A DNA stretch of 64,000 bases from Escallonia rubra (Eukaryota; Streptophyta; Magnoliopsida; Escalloniales; Escalloniaceae): positions 1 to 64,000 of the forward strand of contig JAVXUO010002042.1 of NCBI GenBank assembly GCA_033065855.1, read 5' to 3'. The position numbers were made by a program, and so were the translations under genes. Positions within the stretch are counted from its first letter, which is position 1, and every line of letters begins with the position of its first letter. The notes beneath the pieces were generated by a model that was not told where the DNA came from, ran no database searches, and saw nothing but the letters and a program-made list of their open reading frames with translations. This document shows, in pieces, positions 1-10,615 of the stretch.

Positions 1-56
1 AATTCTCAACAACAACGCGCAATAAGCGAAATACAGAAAGAAATATATATAATCAA

Positions 57-1819
57 TTATAAAAAATATTTATTATAAAAGAAACTAATACATGTACAAG
101 CCGGGAACCGGAGATAGCCGGTTAGGAGAGGAGAAGAGTACAACTCGGGCGCGGGGGGGGGGGGGAAGCTAGGAACGGGCACGGGAAGGGGCTCATCAGG
201 GGTTCCCGAGTCCCAGATCTGGATCCTGCTGAACCGGGGGGCGGCTGGTCCAGCAGTGCCCTGCTCCCTCATCATCCGGCACACCACTGTAGCAATGCGC
301 TGGATATCCTCCGCGTCCAACTGGGGCCGAGGAGCCGGTGTCTGTGGAGGGGCAGCAGGGGGTGAGGACGCTCCTATCACGGCACGAGGAGTCGTGCTAG
401 GCAGGCCGCGTATGCGGCCTTTCGGCCGATTCACGACCTCCGGCGTATCCAGCCATCACTTCAACCCCCCAGTACCCGCAGCCGTACCAGTGGATGCTGA
501 CGGCTGTCCGGACTGCTGCTCGAACCCCTTAGCTGTTCATACGAGGCCTGCAAAAATAGTGGTTTAACGATATGTTAGGGCATTAATTAACGAAACAGAC
601 ATTGAGGATAGAAAGAAAACAGATTAACTTAAATAAATTGACTCACATCGATCCGCCGGGCAATATCTGAAATATAGTCGCCCGCCTGGTGCGTCTCGTC
701 CTTGTCCTTCTTCCGCACGTGCGTCTGAGTATAGGTCAGAGCTATGACCTCATCCTCCTCTAGATCCGGGTGCTCGACCGCGTTCATATGTCGGACGATG
801 TCGTGTGGCACCGACCCCCCCGTGTGCGTCGGATCTCTGTTCTGTCTGTTCTCAGCCCCACTCTTACTCTTGGCGTCCCAACCTGGATCCGCAGCCCACC
901 GATCTATCATCTCCCCCCATACACGGTGAGATATCCAATGTGGGGGATATTTCGTCATGTCCGTCATCGGGGCACCCGCGGGCAGCGCCTTCTTCGCCCG
1001 GTCCCGTGCATCGTGGAGCCATCGGCGGTAATTCTTGCCGATGTAGGCAAAGAAAGCCTGCTGCCCCAGTCCCTGCTGCTCAGGCGTATCAAACGTGAAC
1101 CCCTCCTGTAATGCATTCAATAACACAAATTAACAACATAAAACAAACTGTAATTTAACATTTACTAACGCTGAAAAAAATACTTCACCGTACCAGCCAC
1201 TCCTCCCATAGGGCCTCCCTCGCAGCGGCATCCCAATCCTTCCAGTACAGGCGTGGCTCGAAGAATCGGCCCTTCACAAGAACGCCGATCTTCGTCCTCG
1301 CCATATTCTCCAGGATCCTGCCAAAGAAGTAATTAAATTAATTAATACAGTTCAAATATAAATTAACACCCAAAAATTTTAAACATAAGGCATGAGGTGA
1401 TATTTTTAGTACTTACAGGCCCTCCTGCGTGAGCGTAACTCTCTGTTTACGCTGGGGGTCGATGCGTACCCCGCGTGTCGGACCACGGCCTCGTCGAGGT
1501 CCTACAAAACACAGACATTAATACAGTTCAAATATAAGGCTAGCGAAAATGTAGGAAACACCGTTATCAACTATACCTGAGGTAGAACCCACGATGAAGA
1601 CGGCTGGGGCGACGGCGATGGCTGGGGCGACGGTGACGGCGACAGCTGGGGCTGGGCCCCCGATGGCTGTCCGCGATCACTCTGTGCCTCGTCATCAGTA
1701 GGCAATGACGAGGTGGGAGTAACCGGGGAGGAAGCAGCTCGGCGTCCAGCCCGGCCACGAATAGCCCGTATCCTATCCATATCTGACTTCATATAGATTA
1801 TATACAAAGACATTAACAC
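57..1819 (-). CDS. TnpA-like protein of CACTA element (plant transposase, Ptta/En/Spm 'Transposase_24' type), multi-exon
   Basis: This looks like the second CACTA gene, whose product in the En/Spm model binds subterminal repeats and works with the Tnp2 transposase. Exons I can place: a Pro/Ser-rich start in 1571-1819, then 1501-1417 (RRGRGPTRG motif), 1317-1194 (ARTKIG, FFEPRLYWKDWD), 1105-647 (FFAYIGKNYRRWLHDARDRAK, the family core; HWISHRVW) and 547-57 (SYEQLRG, then a Pro-rich tail). GT/AG borders flank 1501-1417, 1317-1194 and 1105-647, and their phases agree. The join from the first exon does not keep phase with the simplest border, and the last exon changes frame around 470-500. Either the gene carries one or two lesions or there are introns I misplace. 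Upstream lies Tnp2, same strand. Confident in family, unsure of exact structure. Confidence 0.72.
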
Positions 1820-1855
1820 GTGAAAAACAATAATTTAGGCATAAATCATCATCGG

Positions 1856-1858
<3 letters not shown>

Positions 1859-1889
<31 letters not shown>
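1859..1889. repeat. (TA)n microsatellite
   Basis: Fifteen TA units lie in the short spacer between the TnpA-like gene and the Tnp2 gene of the CACTA element. Confidence 0.95.
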
Positions 1890-1892
<3 letters not shown>

Positions 1893-1972
1893 CGGATGTG
1901 CAAAAACACATCAATAAACACCAAGTTCTAAAATGTTACTACATTTTTCCCGTGATGTTACAACATTACAAG

Positions 1973-4900
1973 TCAATCATTTTCAGTTTGCGAATCATCT
2001 TCATCACTATCCTCGTCGCCCTCTTCTTCGTGGGACTCGTCGTCCTCTTCATCTTCTAATTCATCCTCTTCATCAGTAGACTCGGTCACATCATCTCCAA
2101 CACTTTCAACATCTTCCGCGTCATCATCTACGACTTCTTCTCCCACAAGAAGTGTTGTTGGAAGAGGAAGATCGTCCTCCTCGTTGTTGACCTCAACAGG
2201 GAACAAGACACGTGGTTGGTCGGCTTGAAAGGAGTCTAGCTCACTGTCATATGTCACGGGCAATTTCTTGGACTTGATAGTTGTATACCAATGAGATTTG
2301 GGATTGGCGACGTCCTCCGCGTAAAAGACTTGTACAGCTTGACTAGCAAACACAAAGGGCTCGTCTGATGCAAGTCTTGACTTGACATTGACATCTACAA
2401 TCCCTTGAGAGCTAACACGGATTCCTCTACTGCATGTGACATCGAACCACGTACACTTGAACATTACCAGGCGGTTTTGGGAACCCAGATATGTTAGCTC
2501 AACAATCTCATCTAGCTCTCCGTAAAAATCCATGCAATTCTCGGCATAACAGTCGCCGTTGACCAAGACTCCACTGTTTTGGGTTTGTTTTGTTCGGTCA
2601 TCATCTTTTACGTTAAACCTAAACCCGTTGATGATATAGCCTCCGTAACAGGATGTTTGTTTGTTAGGGCCTTCGGCTAGTAATTTCAAGCAGGAGGCCA
2701 CTGGTCTATCCATTGACTGAACCTATTGTAGATGACGGTAAAAATTAAGGATAAATCAGTATACTAATTGGCCACAGAACTGTATATAACACATAATATA
2801 ATTTCGTTAAATAATCTTACACGGATTTTGAACCACTGTACAAATTGTGATTTCCGGTGAGATTCAAGTCCAGCGGGATCAGTGATTAAAGATTCCGCAT
2901 CGAACTCACTGCAAACCAATATGCATTTAACTCGCTTAACACACACTTTCAATTATGTACAGCAATGTAAGTGAATTAAGACTTTAACTTACTCAACGAA
3001 TGCCGAAACTTCATCGCAATTTAGAAGGGCATATATTGTTGCAGCACTGTACTCTTCATCTGTTAGCCATCGAGTATACGTTCGGCCGAACGGACTACCT
3101 GACTGCTTGAATATTGACAATTGCCCTTCCAAATTTGTGCTTGCTCCGGGATCATTTCGGCCTAGTTGATTTAACCTTGTACCAACATCCGAACCGAAAT
3201 ATTGACTACAAAAGTTTACAAGTTCTTCCATTACGTAAGCCTCCGCAATTGAGCCCTCAACCCGAGCCTTATTACGGACTTTTTTCTTTAAATGGAACAT
3301 GAACCTAGAAGTTTAGGGAATCGAGTTAGGTGGAATATCAATGATAACAGATGTCGCATTAAGTGTAAACGAACAACTGTAACAATTTAAGGATTACCTC
3401 TCGAAGGGATACATCCACCGATATTGCACGGGTCCACCCATCTTAGCTTCATATGCCAAGTGAACAGGCAGATGCTCCATTGAATCAAAGAACGAAGGTG
3501 GGAAGATTTTCTCCAGCTTGCAAATCGTCACCACAATGTTCTTCTCAAGCACTTCCATGTTACTCACCCGGATCGTAGAAGAGCATATATCTCGAAAGAA
3601 ATGAGATAATTCAGTCAAAGTCTCGCAAACAACCCGTGGCAACAGTCCCCGGAAGGCAATAGGAATGAATCTCTCCATGAATACGTGGCAGTCGTGACTC
3701 TTCATCCCTTGGAACTTGCATTCCGATACATTGCAACAACGAGATATGTTGGACGCAAACCCATCCGGAAGCTTCAAATTCTTAACCCACTGACAGACCT
3801 TCTCCACTTGTTTCTTGTCTAGACAGTAAGGTGCTTTCGGAAGTATGGTCCTCCCACTGACTGTCCGAGGATGCAATTCACGGCGTACACCCAACTGTTG
3901 TAGATCCCTTCTCGCTTTAAGGTGATCTTTCGATTTGCCCTTGAAATTCATCACTGTGTTGAACACATTATCAAAAACGTTCTTCTCAATATGCATCACA
4001 TCCATGTTGTTTCGGATAACGAGCGTCCTCCAGTAGGCTAACTCCCAGAAGATACAAAATTTTCTCCAGTTGTGCTCTTTCCCGAACCCTGCAATCTTCT
4101 GATCCGGCACACCCTTACCGTGTGGTATGTCAGTATCAAGTGCCTCCAGGTGTGAGAGTACTTCTTCACCAGATGGGTAGTCCAGCGTGACAACCTCACG
4201 CTCGATTGTCCCGTCAAATTTATCCTTCTGCCTACGAAACTGATGGCCCGGTGGCAAAAGCTTACGGTGACATCCGAACCACGAGGCCTTTCCGCCGTGC
4301 TTTAACGTATGACCGGGGTTCACGCCCATACAAGCAGGGCATGCTAGCTTCCCATGTGTGCTCCAGCCACACGTCATTCCCAATGCGGGGAAATCATGTA
4401 TAGTCCACATCAAAGCAGCCCTCATCTGAAAATTTTGTTTAAGGGATGCATCATATGTTTCGACTCCATGATTCCATAATTGTTTTAACTCATCAATCAA
4501 CGGCCTTAAATACACATCTATGTCCTTACCGGGACTCTTCGGCCCCGGAATAAGCAACGACAAGAACATATACGGCTTCTTCATGCACATGCCTGGTGGA
4601 AGGTTGTAAGGGACAATAATAACAGGCCAACAGGAGTAAGGCGTGGTAGACTGACCGAAAGGGTTGAACCCATCGGTTGCCAGACCAAGTCTAACATTCC
4701 GAACTTCCTGAGCAAAAACTGGATGCCTGCGGTCAAACTCCTTCCACGCCTCTCCATCAGCTGGGTGTGTCAGCACATCGGCATCGTTGCTGCGAGTCTC
4801 ACGGTGAGCCCTCATATGTTCAGCCGTACTGGAGGAGTAGTACATTCTCTGAAGCCGTGGTGTGACCGGAAAATATCGCAATATCTTCCATGCAATGTTT

Positions 4901-5631
4901 TTCTTCTTCCCTTTGTCCGGTTTGTACCTCGAATGATCACACACTGGACATAATGACAAATCCTTATTCTCTTTCCAGAATAATACACAATCGTTATTGC
5001 ACGCATCTATCCGGTCGTAGCTCAACCCAAGTTTCCTCATCATCTTCTTCGCGTCATAGTACGACGGCGGTAGCTTTTCACTTTCGGGCAGTATTTCTTT
5101 GATGAAGGTAACAAACTCGTTAAAACCTTTCTCACTCAGCCCGTGGTCTGATTTCAACTGTAATAACCTACTAACCGCAGACAGCCGTGTGTGTTTCGGA
5201 GCTCCATCCCACAGCGGCTCTTCCGCAGCTCTCAACAACTCATAAAACTGATGAGCCCCCTCGTTCGGCGGTTGTGGCCTGTCGTTACCCCAGTCAACAT
5301 TAGCATGCCCAACATCCATAATCATATCTCGGAAATCATATCGTGCCTCCTCCCTAACTTCAGTTTGACTAGCCAGGTTGGACGACAATACTATCGTTTC
5401 CCCGTGCTGCGTCCACCTTGTGTATCCACCCATAAAACCGTACCGACGAAGATGCCATTTTACTTCAATTCTTTTTCTCCAGTGCAACAACTCACATCTA
5501 CCGCACGGGCACCTTATCTTATCAAGGTCAACATGTGCAGGATGCGCATAAGCGAAGTCGAGAAATTCGTCAACGCGACACTCAAAATCTTCAGCATTCT
5601 TCCTTTTCATCCAACTTCGATCGACTGACAT
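1973..5631 (-). CDS. Tnp2-type CACTA transposase, four exons, apparently intact
   Basis: Catalyses excision and insertion of CACTA elements in the nucleus. Four exons can be placed with GT/AG borders and matching phase: 5631-3398, 3304-2993, 2908-2821 and 2722-1973. Together they make 1128 codons including the stop. Order of parts: a transposase-associated N-terminal domain (starts MSVDRSWMKRK; Cys/His-rich CPCGRC near residue 42); the Tnp2 catalytic region (DACNNDCVLFW, CPVC, LATDGFNPFG, then PGPKSPGKDIDVYL and LACPACMG); a DUF4218-type domain running over the first exon border (YRWMYPFER into FMFHLK); FVQWFK; then a DUF4216-type domain ending in a very acidic Asp/Glu tail of about 60 residues. 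The start was chosen because it gives the canonical N-terminus of the family. No stop or frame change interrupts the joined exons, so the protein may still be functional. The leader upstream holds a long palindrome. Confidence 0.88.
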
Positions 5632-5779
5632 GACGACTGAATTATCGTACTGTATACCACCTTCAATAATGACCAGTGATTAAGCATTGCCGATGTAAAT
5701 ATCAATGCATGAATGTTACAACACGTCTACATATTTCCCCTCCACTCTTGAACAGGTAGTGGTCCTATCCCATTCAGAA

Positions 5780-6045
5780 AAGCACATGTTTATAAAACAG
5801 TGAATAACTCATGCTTAGTCCGATGTCTGTGGAAAATTCGGCAGCACCTCCCCGCATTTCTCCAAGTACACCACATCGATTAGGTGTTCTAACATTCATC
5901 TAACCTTGCTCAGGAAGGTTTGACGGATGTTAGAACACCAGATCTGTATGCACCCGGAGAAACACACGAGAACGTGTACCAAATATCCACGACATAGAAC
6001 ATAAAGCATGAGTCAAAATACTGTTTTATAAACAATTAGCTTTTC
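5780..6045. repeat. Long imperfect palindrome in the CACTA leader
   Basis: The two halves are reverse complements over about 130 bases each, centred near 5911. Clear matches are TTTATAAAACAGT (about 5790) with ACTGTTTTATAAA (about 6030), ACTCATGCT with AGCATGAGT, GGTGTTCTAACAT (5883-5895) with ATGTTAGAACACC (5927-5939), and AACCTT with AAGGTT next to the loop. It lies 150 bases upstream of the Tnp2 start, so a transcript of the leader would fold into a long hairpin. Confidence 0.85.
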
Positions 6046-6419
6046 CAAACTGTCCAAACTGGACATCCAAAGGCTCATTACAAGGCATTACTTTGTAATG
6101 AGTACCTTTGAACGGGAACTAAGGGTTTTTATGCATGCATGTGTTCAGAAATTGATAAGATATGCAAGAATCTTTCCGAAATATCAAAACTGCAGAATGA
6201 TCGTTGCATATGTTATCAATTCCACATTAAATAGAACTCGTTGGCAACGAGTTGAACCATCTCGTTGCCAATGGACTTCTCAAAACAACAATTAATATAA
6301 AGAAGGCAGGGTTTGTAAACAACGAGTAATTGAACCATCTCTGGGCAACATGGAGTAATTATGGGATGTACAAGGGCTAATTAGGGCTAATTGGGTTATT
6401 AGGGAACAAGACACGATTA

Positions 6420-7080
6420 TTAATTATAGCTGATTAGAGTTGATTAGGACTAATTAGGGTTATTTAGTCCTAATTAGGGTTTAATTGTGCCGAGTAGTGA
6501 TGATTAGTCCTAATTAGGGCTAATTGGGCTTAATTGGGTTATGTTAGGGCTAATTAATGTTAATGAGGGATAGTTTCGGATGATTATAGCTGACTAGGGT
6601 TGATTAGGACTAATTAGAGTTATGTAGTCCTAATTAGGGTTTAATTGTGCCGAGTAGTGCTGATTAGTCCTAATTAGGGCTAATTAGGCTTAATTGGGTT
6701 ATGTTAGGGCTAATTAATGTTAATGAGGGATAGTTTCGGATGATTATAGCTGACTAGGGTTGATTAGGACTAATTAGAGTTATGTAGTCCTAATTAGGGT
6801 TTAATTGTGCCGAGTAGTGCTGATTAGTCCTAATTAGGGCTAATTAGGCTTAATTGGGTTATGTTAGGGCTAATTAATGTTAATGAGGGCTAGTTTCGGA
6901 TAATTATAGCTAATTAGGGTTGATTAGGACTAATTAGGGTTATTTAGTCCTAATTAGGGTTTTGATGGTGCCGAGTAGTGTTGATTAGTCCTAACTAGCG
7001 CTAATTAGGCGTAATTGGGTTATGTTAGTGCAAATTATGACTAATTAGGCTAACTACAATCAATATGCGCATAATTGGGT
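6420..7080. repeat. About four copies of a 160-bp tandem repeat, TTAGGG/TAATTAGGG-rich
   Basis: The phrase GTTAATGAGGG recurs at about 6559, 6719 and 6879, giving a 160-bp period, with a first, diverged copy starting near 6420. Inside each copy shorter units such as CTAATTAGGG recur. The less regular TAATTAGGG-like DNA extends over about 6330-7240. No coding potential. Confidence 0.85.
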
Positions 7081-7363
7081 TCATTTGGGCTAATTTGAGG
7101 TAATTACAGCTAATTTGAATTTCATCAGGTTCTTAGGGTTAATTAAAACTAATTAGGCTCGTTAGAGCTAATTAGGGTTAATTGATTTACTAAAATATTG
7201 TTAATCAGGACTAATTAGGGCTAATTATAGCCAGCGCTGGAGCCACGATTAGATTCCAGGGGGTGCATGCTAAAAATGTCGCATTAACCTAACTAACCTA
7301 AATTTAATGCACATTCAACAACCTCAATTCCGACACCTCATATAGGGTGTCGATATGGTGTCC

Positions 7364-7524
7364 GATACGTGTCTGACACCTCCGGACACGTGTCAGACAC
7401 ATACCGACACGTGTCTGACACATACCGACACGTGTCCAACGCCTTTGGACACGTGTCCGACGCCTCTGGACACGTGTCTGACGCCTTCGGACACGTGTCC
7501 GATGCCCAGCGACACGCACCTCCA
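7364..7524. repeat. 21-bp tandem repeat, each unit carrying the palindrome GACACGTGTC
   Basis: Seven full units start at 7364, 7385, 7406, 7427, 7448, 7469 and 7490, followed by a partial one. All hold the G-box core CACGTG inside GACACGTGTC (first unit GATACGTGTC). The period is a multiple of three, which explains open frames on both strands here; they are not genes. Confidence 0.92.
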
Positions 7525-7539
7525 GACACATCGGCATAC

Positions 7540-8464
7540 GTTAATTTGTTTTCTAAATGTCGGACACCGTCGATCAGACGTGGTGTCCGTGTCTGCGCTA
7601 ACTAACAGGTATCTCAATCCAATTGGGTCCCATCCTCCGTCAACAATCTCAATTCTCAAATGCTCAATGCAATAAAAATTAACAAAAATCACACATTCAA
7701 TCCAATTGGGTCCCATCCTCCGTCAATAATCTCAATATCTCAAATGCTCAATGCACAATCTAAAATCATCAATTAACAACCTAAAATCATCAATTCATAA
7801 TCGCAATTACTTCAAATGCACAGCTAATAACCTAAAATCATCGATCAATAATCACAATTCTAAAACGCACAATTAACAACCTAAAATTATCAAACAAATG
7901 ATCAATGTTCAAATGGGAAAAAAATGTTCAAAATTCACATATCCGATGCGCTTGAATTATTTCAATTTAGGGTTCGATTGTATTAGGGCATTCAATTTAG
8001 GGTTCAATTAGTTTCATTTAGGGTTCGGTTCGATTAGGGCATTCAATTTAGGTACAATTAGGGGGTTCTATTGATTCAATTTAGGGTTCGGTTGATTTGA
8101 GGCATTAAATTTAGGATTCAATTAGTTCAATTTAGGGTTCAATTAGGGGGTTCTATTGATTCAATTTAGGGTTCGGTTGATTTGAGGCATTCAATTTAGG
8201 GTTCAATTAGTTCAATTTAGGGTTCGGTTGGATTAGGGGGTTCAATTAGGGTTCGGTTAGATTGGGGCAATCAATTTAGGGTTTAATTAGGGGTTCAATT
8301 AGTTTAATTTAGGATTCGATTCAATTAGGGCATTAAATTTAGGGTTCAATTAGTTCAATTTAGGGTTCAATTAGGGGGTTCTATTGATTCAATTTAGGGT
8401 TCGGTTGATTTGAGGCATTCAATTTAGGGTTCAATTAGTTCAATTTAGGGTTCAATTAGTTCAA
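7540..8464. repeat. Simple and short tandem repeats in the CACTA leader
   Basis: From 7609 to about 7780 a block containing CCAATTGGGTCCCATCCTCC is present twice, followed by short CAATTAACAACCTAAAATCATC-like units. From about 7960 to 8464 the DNA is built of degenerate CAATTTAGGGTTCAATTAG units. I see no gene here. Confidence 0.75.
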
Positions 8465-8518
8465 TTTAGGGTTTAGGGTTTAGGGTTTAGGGTTTAGGGT
8501 TTAGGGTTTAGGGTTTAG
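8465..8518 (+). repeat. Interstitial plant telomere-type repeat (TTTAGGG)7
   Basis: Seven perfect TTTAGGG units plus TTTAG. It directly follows degenerate AATTTAGGG repeats and ends four bases before the NLR gene fragment. Confidence 0.95.
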
Positions 8519-8521
8519 CAC

Positions 8522-8929
8522 ATGTATTTTAGTAACGGAGATCTGTTAAGGAATGGTTTTCCAAGTTCTCTTCTTCAACTAAAGAATTTGCGAACGATTA
8601 GAGTTGAAGAGGACGTTACAGTTGAAGGGGACGTTACACAGGGTTGCAGCCAATCATTTGTTGATACGTGCGTTTCAAGATTTCAGTGCTTGCGGATTCT
8701 AGATTTAAGGAACTCCATATTCGAGACCCTACCACGATCCATTGGGGGTTTGAAGCATCTGAAATACCTGGACATAAGTTGGAATGGAAATCTCAAATCG
8801 CTTCCTACATCCCTTTGCAAATTGCAGAGTTTGCAAACACTACAATTAGAGGGATGCTGGGAGCTAAAAGAGTTGCCTAGGGATTTTGGAGACCTAATCA
8901 GCCTCAGATGCTTGGGTCTAACAACGTAA
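8522..8929 (+). pseudogene. Fragment of a CC-NBS-LRR disease resistance gene (leucine-rich repeats only)
   Basis: An open frame of 135 codons encodes four to five leucine-rich repeats of the RGA/CNL type: LRILDLRNSIFETLPRSIGG, LKHLKYLDISWNGNLKSLP, LQSLQTLQLEGCWELKELP and LISLRCLGL. The coiled-coil, NB-ARC and remaining LRRs of such intracellular immune receptors (usually 900 or more residues) are absent. The ATG is simply the first in the fragment. The frame stops where the homology ends. The fragment lies antisense to the transposase genes between the leader repeats and the CACTA subterminal zone, so it looks like host DNA captured by the transposon. Family call is firm; capture is inference. 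Confidence 0.8.
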
Positions 8930-9279
8930 GAAAAAGAGCCATGGCATCACATGACTAACCTAATATAGATTCACGAGATACAAAAACAAACATATAAACA
9001 CAAGTGACGAGACAATGACAACCAGATGCAAAATTCGCAGTGGCAGAACAAATCGAGAGTAAATCCACTCACTATCGAAAACACAGCACGGAGCAATAGA
9101 GACTTACCGGAGTTGGCCGGAGCTCGATTCCAGAAATTGCCTATGCTAGATCCGGCTGGAGTTGCAAACTACGTCGCCGGAGGTGGCGCGGCGTCGGGGG
9201 GAATACGAGGGTGTCGCCAGAGAGGTGCCGGATGTGGGTTGCCGTAGAGGGGCTTGCCAGATGTGGGTTGCCGCTGCCG

Positions 9280-9566
9280 GTGAAAGTTTTTAATTAAGAG
9301 AGAGAGAAACGGGAGAAAGAAAAGAAAGAGATCAGATCTGAACTTGTAAAGACTTTTATCGACGGGAAAAGTCCGTCGATAAAAGTCCGTCGGTAATAGT
9401 CCATTTTCACCGACGGACTTTTTAGCGACGGCCATATTCCGTCGCGTAAATGGTTTCAACCAACGGATTTTTACCGACGGCGTTTCCCGTCGCTGAAAGA
9501 CCTTTTAGCGACGGAATACATTCCGTCGTTAAAAATCCGTCGCTAAATCTACCTTTTCTTGTAGTG
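9280..9566 (-). repeat. CACTA terminal and subterminal repeat zone (first element)
   Basis: Ends with TTTTCTTGTAGTG at 9554-9566, the reverse complement of the CACTA terminus. The 200 bases before it carry repeated direct and inverted GCGACGG / CCGTCGC / CCGTCGGTAAAA motifs, the type of subterminal site bound by TnpA-like proteins in this family. The GC-rich DNA at about 9100-9260 resembles a 5' leader exon. Confidence 0.85.
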
Positions 9567-9919
9567 AGCAAATGCCAAGAATATAGCACTATGCAGGACA
9601 TGGAGGATTGATGAAACAGGGATACTACAGATTAATTGAGGGTTTAGTGTACTATGTAGAATGTACATAAACATAGGCATGTAAGTTTTGCATTTAATGG
9701 AATAAAGACCTTTCACAACAACAAAAAAATCAGAATAATTCTAAAATGTAACAAAAATAATTTCTACTAAAAATTTAAAAATTCTAACATTTAATTAAAA
9801 TAATACGTACAAGTGGGGGGCGGTCGGCCGTTGGCCGGCAGTGCGGTGGCCGGTCGCCGGGGTTGCCGGCGATGGCCGGTGGGGCAATGGAGTGTGATGG
9901 AGATAGGGGAGGAGGGGGA

Positions 9920-10400
9920 TGGCTAGTAATTTGGATGTACTTAGGCTTTATTAGGCTAATTCAGATGTAATTCGAGTAATTTGGATGTACTTAGATTAAT
10001 TAGGCTTTATTAGGTTAATTAGGGTTTATTCAGGCTAATTTGGATTTAATGAGGGTTTAGGGTTTAAGGTTAACTGGTTCAAATAGGTTTAATCGGGACT
10101 AATTACGATTAATTAGTTCAATTAGGATTAATCAGGGCTAATTATGGTTTATTGGTTCAATTAGGGTAAATCGGGATTAATTAGGGCCAATTGGTTCAAT
10201 TAGGTTGAATCAGGGTTAATTACAGTTAATTGGTTCAGTTAGGGTTAATCGGGTTTAATTGGGGTTAATTCGTTCAATTAGGGTTACTCGGGGTTAATTA
10301 CTGTGAATTAGTTAGATTAGGGATAATTATGGTTTGATTAGGATTAATTTTGTTCAATTAAGGTTAATTGGGAACAAATTAGGGAAAATTAGGGTTTAAT
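9920..10400. repeat. Degenerate TTAATTAGGG/GGTTCAATTAGG repeats
   Basis: Irregular copies of TTAGGGTTAATTGGTTCAAT-like units fill this stretch, matching in style the leader repeats at 6330-7240 and 7960-8464 of the first CACTA element. The stretch 9567-9920 before it shows no gene; it includes GC-rich GGCCGG-type simple sequence at about 9815-9880. Confidence 0.7.
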
Positions 10401-10401
10401 T

Positions 10402-10615
10402 TTACAATTACATTACAACATATTAAATACAATTACATTACAACAAATTAAATACAATTACATTACAACAGATTAAATTCAATTACATTATAACAAATCA
10501 AATGCAATTAAATTACAACAGATTAAATACAATTACATTATAACAAATCAAATGCAATTACATTATAACAAATCAAATACAATTATACCAAATTAGGATT
10601 CAATTACACTATAAC
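10402..10615. repeat. 25-bp tandem repeat, about eight copies
   Basis: Units of the form CAATTACATTATAACAAATC plus AAATA/AAATG follow each other with small changes. Non-coding, inside the leader of the second CACTA element. Confidence 0.88.

Larger units (their letters stand above)
1..9566 (-). mobile_element. CACTA (En/Spm) DNA transposon, 3' end outside window
   Basis: The minus strand begins at 9566 with CACTACAAGAAAAGG, the hallmark CACTA terminus. A subterminal zone full of GCGACGG/CCGTCGC motifs follows, then a long repeat-rich leader, then Tnp2 and TnpA-like genes in the usual order and orientation. The opposite terminus is not in the window. The element therefore exceeds 9.5 kb, large but normal for plant CACTA elements with captured DNA. 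The three bases outside the terminus are AGC at 9567-9569, the expected length of a CACTA target duplication, but the partner copy cannot be seen. Assigning the 5' end at 9566 to this transposase gene is inference from orientation and lack of any other terminus between them. Confidence 0.82.

Noticed and set aside
7304-7716. Several open frames on both strands across the GACACGTGTC repeats
   Set aside because: The 21-bp period is divisible by three, so open frames arise by repetition; the protein is a monotonous Cys/Asp/Thr or Arg repeat.
8465-8518. TTTAGGG array as a chromosome end
   Set aside because: Only seven units, flanked on both sides by transposon DNA, so it is interstitial.
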